From an uncultured Desulfobacter sp. (GTDB lineage: Bacteria > Desulfobacterota > Desulfobacteria > Desulfobacterales > Desulfobacteraceae), in contig NZ_OY781882.1 of the NCBI RefSeq assembly GCF_963677125.1, forward strand, positions 1,248,501 to 1,312,500: a stretch of 64,000 nucleotides of DNA, in the 5' to 3' direction. Both the position numbers and the translations under genes were made by a program. The notes under the pieces are model-generated. The model worked only from the letters and a program-made list of their open reading frames with translations, ran no database searches and was not told the DNA's origin. This document shows positions 62,085-64,000 of this stretch, one piece after another (position 1 is the first letter of the stretch; each line of letters begins with the position of its first letter).

Positions 62085-62579
62085 ATGGCTTACAATTATA
62101 ATGCAGCAGAAGCATTCGAAATGGCTATCCAGATTGAAAAAAATGGGGCAGCTTTCTACAGAAAGGCAGCCGCTCTTCAAACAAAAGATGAAGACAAAAA
62201 GTTTCTTGAAACAATTGCAAAAATGGAGGATCGACATCAAGGAGGGTTTGAAGAAATGAAAACCGCTTTGTCAGATGCGGAGAAAAGCCAGACGGTGTTT
62301 GATCCAAATGAAGAAATGTCATTGTATTTGAAAGCCATGGCCGATGCCCATGGTGGCGAAGGTAACCCAGATGTGACAGCGCAACTTACGGGTGAAGAAT
62401 CTATGACCCAAATTATTAAGACGGCCATTGATTTGGAAAAGGAATCGATTTTATTTTACATCGGGCTTAAAGATATGGTTCCGCCAAAACTGGGGCGTGA
62501 AAAGATAGATGAGATTATTCAAGAAGAACAAAAGCATGTTGCTCAACTCACAGGCTTTCTTAACAAAGCTGAAGGTTAA
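62085..62579 (+). CDS. Ferritin-like (rubrerythrin-type) di-iron protein
   Basis: A 164-residue four-helix-bundle protein. Two E-x-x-x-x-(F/Y)-Y type helices carry the metal ligands: EMAIQIEKNGAAFYRKAA (about 10-27) and ETIAKMEDRHQGGF (about 44-57) in the first pair; AIDLEKESILFYIGL and IIQEEQKHVAQL in the second. There is no C-terminal rubredoxin domain, so it resembles the YhjR/erythrin-like group of anaerobes rather than full rubrerythrin. A role in peroxide or iron handling is likely. AAAAGGAG precedes ATG 62085; the frame opens at 62055. Confidence 0.88.
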   Translation: MAYNYNAAEAFEMAIQIEKNGAAFYRKAAALQTKDEDKKFLETIAKMEDRHQGGFEEMKTALSDAEKSQTVFDPNEEMSLYLKAMADAHGGEGNPDVTAQLTGEESMTQIIKTAIDLEKESILFYIGLKDMVPPKLGREKIDEIIQEEQKHVAQLTGFLNKAEG

Positions 62580-62698
62580 CGGGGTGAAACTGCTGCAAAT
62601 GATCACAATCTATTAGTGCAAATAAGGGTATGGGGGGCTGATGTTAAAATTAAAGGCATCAATTCCCCCTGCCCTGTATAAAACCTTTATACCTTAAT

Positions 62699-63736
62699 TT
62701 ATACACCGACATCCAAATCTTCCCAACCGTAATTTTCTACCAATTCCTTTAATTTCGGTGGTCGGTAGTCGGGGTCCGTCTCGTACCGCAATTTTACGCT
62801 TGGGTGTATTTTTGTTGGTTTATCTTTCATTACGAGCGGTCTATGTAGAGGGGATTTGAATCGATAAACATGGTTGCGGGACTTATGCAATTTGCCTTGA
62901 CTACCATCAGTTATGTTGGTCCGAAGATGCGGCTCTATGCCCAGACCGGCAGCTTGCGCTTCGTCCAGCATCCATTCAAGAGTGGTGTCAGATGACCGGA
63001 TTCCGTTTTCCTTGTCAGGTGGGTACGAGCCTCCGATGTCCGTATGAACGCCTGCGAACCAGACCTGTTTTAAATCGATCCCAGGTCTACTAAGCCAAAT
63101 TGTGGGTTCGAAATCCTCACGTTGCTCATCAATTGCCATTGCGTGTCGAGCAATCGATATGTTTGCCCCCATCTTGGTATCATAGAACTCGTCATGGCTT
63201 TCAAACAACCCCATAAAGCTGAAAGGAATACCCAACGCGCCAACGGTGTCCCAGACACCTATAAAATGAACATTACGCGAGGGATGGCTATACTTATTCC
63301 TGAAATCTAAAGCCGCAGTCTCTTCTGGACGGTTTTTCTTTACCGGACTTTTATAAATCTTCCAAGCTTCGGCAATAAGACGGGCCTCAGAACGTTTCAA
63401 AATGCCACAGTTATTAATAAAACCGCTTAGGGCTCTCACGGTATATGCGCCTCTGCTGAAGCCAAACAGAAATATCTTGTCTTCAGGAGCATAATTCTGA
63501 ACTATGTAACGATATCCATCCATTATGTTCTTATGAATTCCGCGACCAGTCGCCCCGGCACTAACGTTGCTGTGATAAGAACCTAAACCCCAATCGTAAA
63601 AGACATGCTGCTTGACGCCATCGGCGGAAGGTTTAATGGCACGGGACAGTTTCAATACATTGGTCGGGAAATCTTTTTGGATGTCCTCTTCCGGGCGGTT
63701 CCAAGTTCCATCTGCACAAATAACTATATTTGCCAT
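62699..63736 (-). CDS. DUF2235 alpha/beta hydrolase (Tle1-like)
   Basis: A 345-residue protein of the DUF2235 family, an alpha/beta hydrolase fold that includes type VI phospholipase effectors (Tle1). NIVICADGTWNRPEED opens the domain, and IFLFGFSRGAYTVRALSGFI (about residues 90-109) contains the nucleophile elbow GFSRG. VHFIGVWDTVGALGIPF (about 165-181) and WFAGVHTDIGGSYP (about 228-241) supply the acidic residue and histidine. No signal peptide and no type VI gene is nearby, so it may be a housekeeping hydrolase. AAGGAG lies 8 bases before ATG 63736. Confidence 0.88.
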   Translation of the reverse strand: MANIVICADGTWNRPEEDIQKDFPTNVLKLSRAIKPSADGVKQHVFYDWGLGSYHSNVSAGATGRGIHKNIMDGYRYIVQNYAPEDKIFLFGFSRGAYTVRALSGFINNCGILKRSEARLIAEAWKIYKSPVKKNRPEETAALDFRNKYSHPSRNVHFIGVWDTVGALGIPFSFMGLFESHDEFYDTKMGANISIARHAMAIDEQREDFEPTIWLSRPGIDLKQVWFAGVHTDIGGSYPPDKENGIRSSDTTLEWMLDEAQAAGLGIEPHLRTNITDGSQGKLHKSRNHVYRFKSPLHRPLVMKDKPTKIHPSVKLRYETDPDYRPPKLKELVENYGWEDLDVGV

Positions 63737-63820
63737 TGTCATATCTCCTTGTTCCAAAGGTGTAATTTTTAATGCTATATTGATATAATCTTCACACCCT
63801 ATCGAGTATGCGTTATTGAT

Positions 63821-64000
63821 TCATTTTCTGTCTATATAACGACCATGAACCCAGCCAACGATATCCATTTCATTATTGACAATATCAAGAACATCCACCT
63901 TCCGCCACAAACCCTGTGATTCAAGAATGGCAAGGCTTGTTCCTTTAGGTAACGGTGATACTTCATCGAACTTCTCAAATTCCGTACCGGGCCCTTTACG
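63821..64000 (-). CDS. Bacterial SH3-domain protein, C-terminal end
   Basis: The frame enters from the right edge and reads RKGPGTEFEKFDEVSPLPKG then TSLAILESQGLWRKVDV and VGWVHGRYIDRK before the stop. R-x-G-P-G-(T/S)-x-(F/Y) and G-W-V-(H/A)-x-x-Y are the ends of a bacterial SH3 domain, usually involved in peptidoglycan or periplasmic binding. The rest lies outside the window. It is upstream of the DUF2235 gene on the same strand, 84 bases away. Confidence 0.75.
   Translation of the reverse strand, partial: RKGPGTEFEKFDEVSPLPKGTSLAILESQGLWRKVDVLDIVNNEMDIVGWVHGRYIDRK

Noticed and set aside
62699..64000. Type VI secretion effector-immunity pair
   Set aside because: The DUF2235 hydrolase has no VgrG, PAAR or Tli-like immunity neighbour in the window; only the end of an SH3-domain gene is adjacent.

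Overview
The window looks like chromosome from a Gram-negative, probably marine or brackish, anaerobe of the Desulfobacteraceae type (Desulfobacterota). This is inference: no sulfate-reduction gene lies here. The hints are a mitochondrial-type elongation factor G of the kind known from delta-proteobacteria, many multi-PAS sensor kinases, QueH in place of QueG, two different sodium/proton antiporters side by side, and a PqiABC lipid-transfer system that requires an outer membrane.

From 1 to about 18.8 kb the window is mostly ordinary housekeeping: nadC (5' end only) and valS; tRNA-Leu; a tight forward run ribF-def-fmt-rsmB followed by rpe, an ACT-domain regulator and its UPF0210 partner; an Fsr-like exporter with a B12-binding radical SAM protein; then pqiA-pqiB-pqiC and pyruvate kinase on the reverse strand. 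Imperfect palindromic elements with shared ends (GTGTTTGGACGAAAAGT-like) sit between these genes.

From 19 to 31 kb, a periplasmic solute-binding protein gene has been split by a solitary IS200/IS605 element and also carries a frameshift. Next come a reverse-strand cluster rsmG-ileS-lspA-lgt-holA (isoleucyl-tRNA synthetase, the two lipoprotein maturation enzymes and a clamp-loader subunit), then forward-strand fusA (mtEFG1-like) with an uncharacterised P-loop ATPase, and an M48 protease. From 31 to 47.8 kb are a lipoprotein, an ornithine/lysine decarboxylase, the divergent antiporter pair, a wrecked hybrid kinase, small enzymes, tRNA-Phe, rsmE, a CHASE4-PAS-GGDEF cyclase, maf-yggS-queH and an adenine deaminase.

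From 47.9 to 60 kb the DNA is accessory and decaying. It holds remnants of a Gfo/Idh oxidoreductase, a flavodoxin-fold reductase, an iron alcohol dehydrogenase and two MFS transporters, mixed with three sensor kinases. Two of these kinases are convergent paralogues. One carries a PocR domain; the other has a sequence scar where that domain appears to have been removed. The last 4 kb hold rarD, udk, a possible toxin relic, a ferritin-like protein, a DUF2235 hydrolase and the end of an SH3-domain protein.

I found no CRISPR array, rRNA, prophage or recognisable new defence system. The most interesting signals are the domain-loss scar in the kinase pair, the reconstructable IS insertion, the palindromic element family, and the unknown ATPase behind the mitochondrial-type EF-G.
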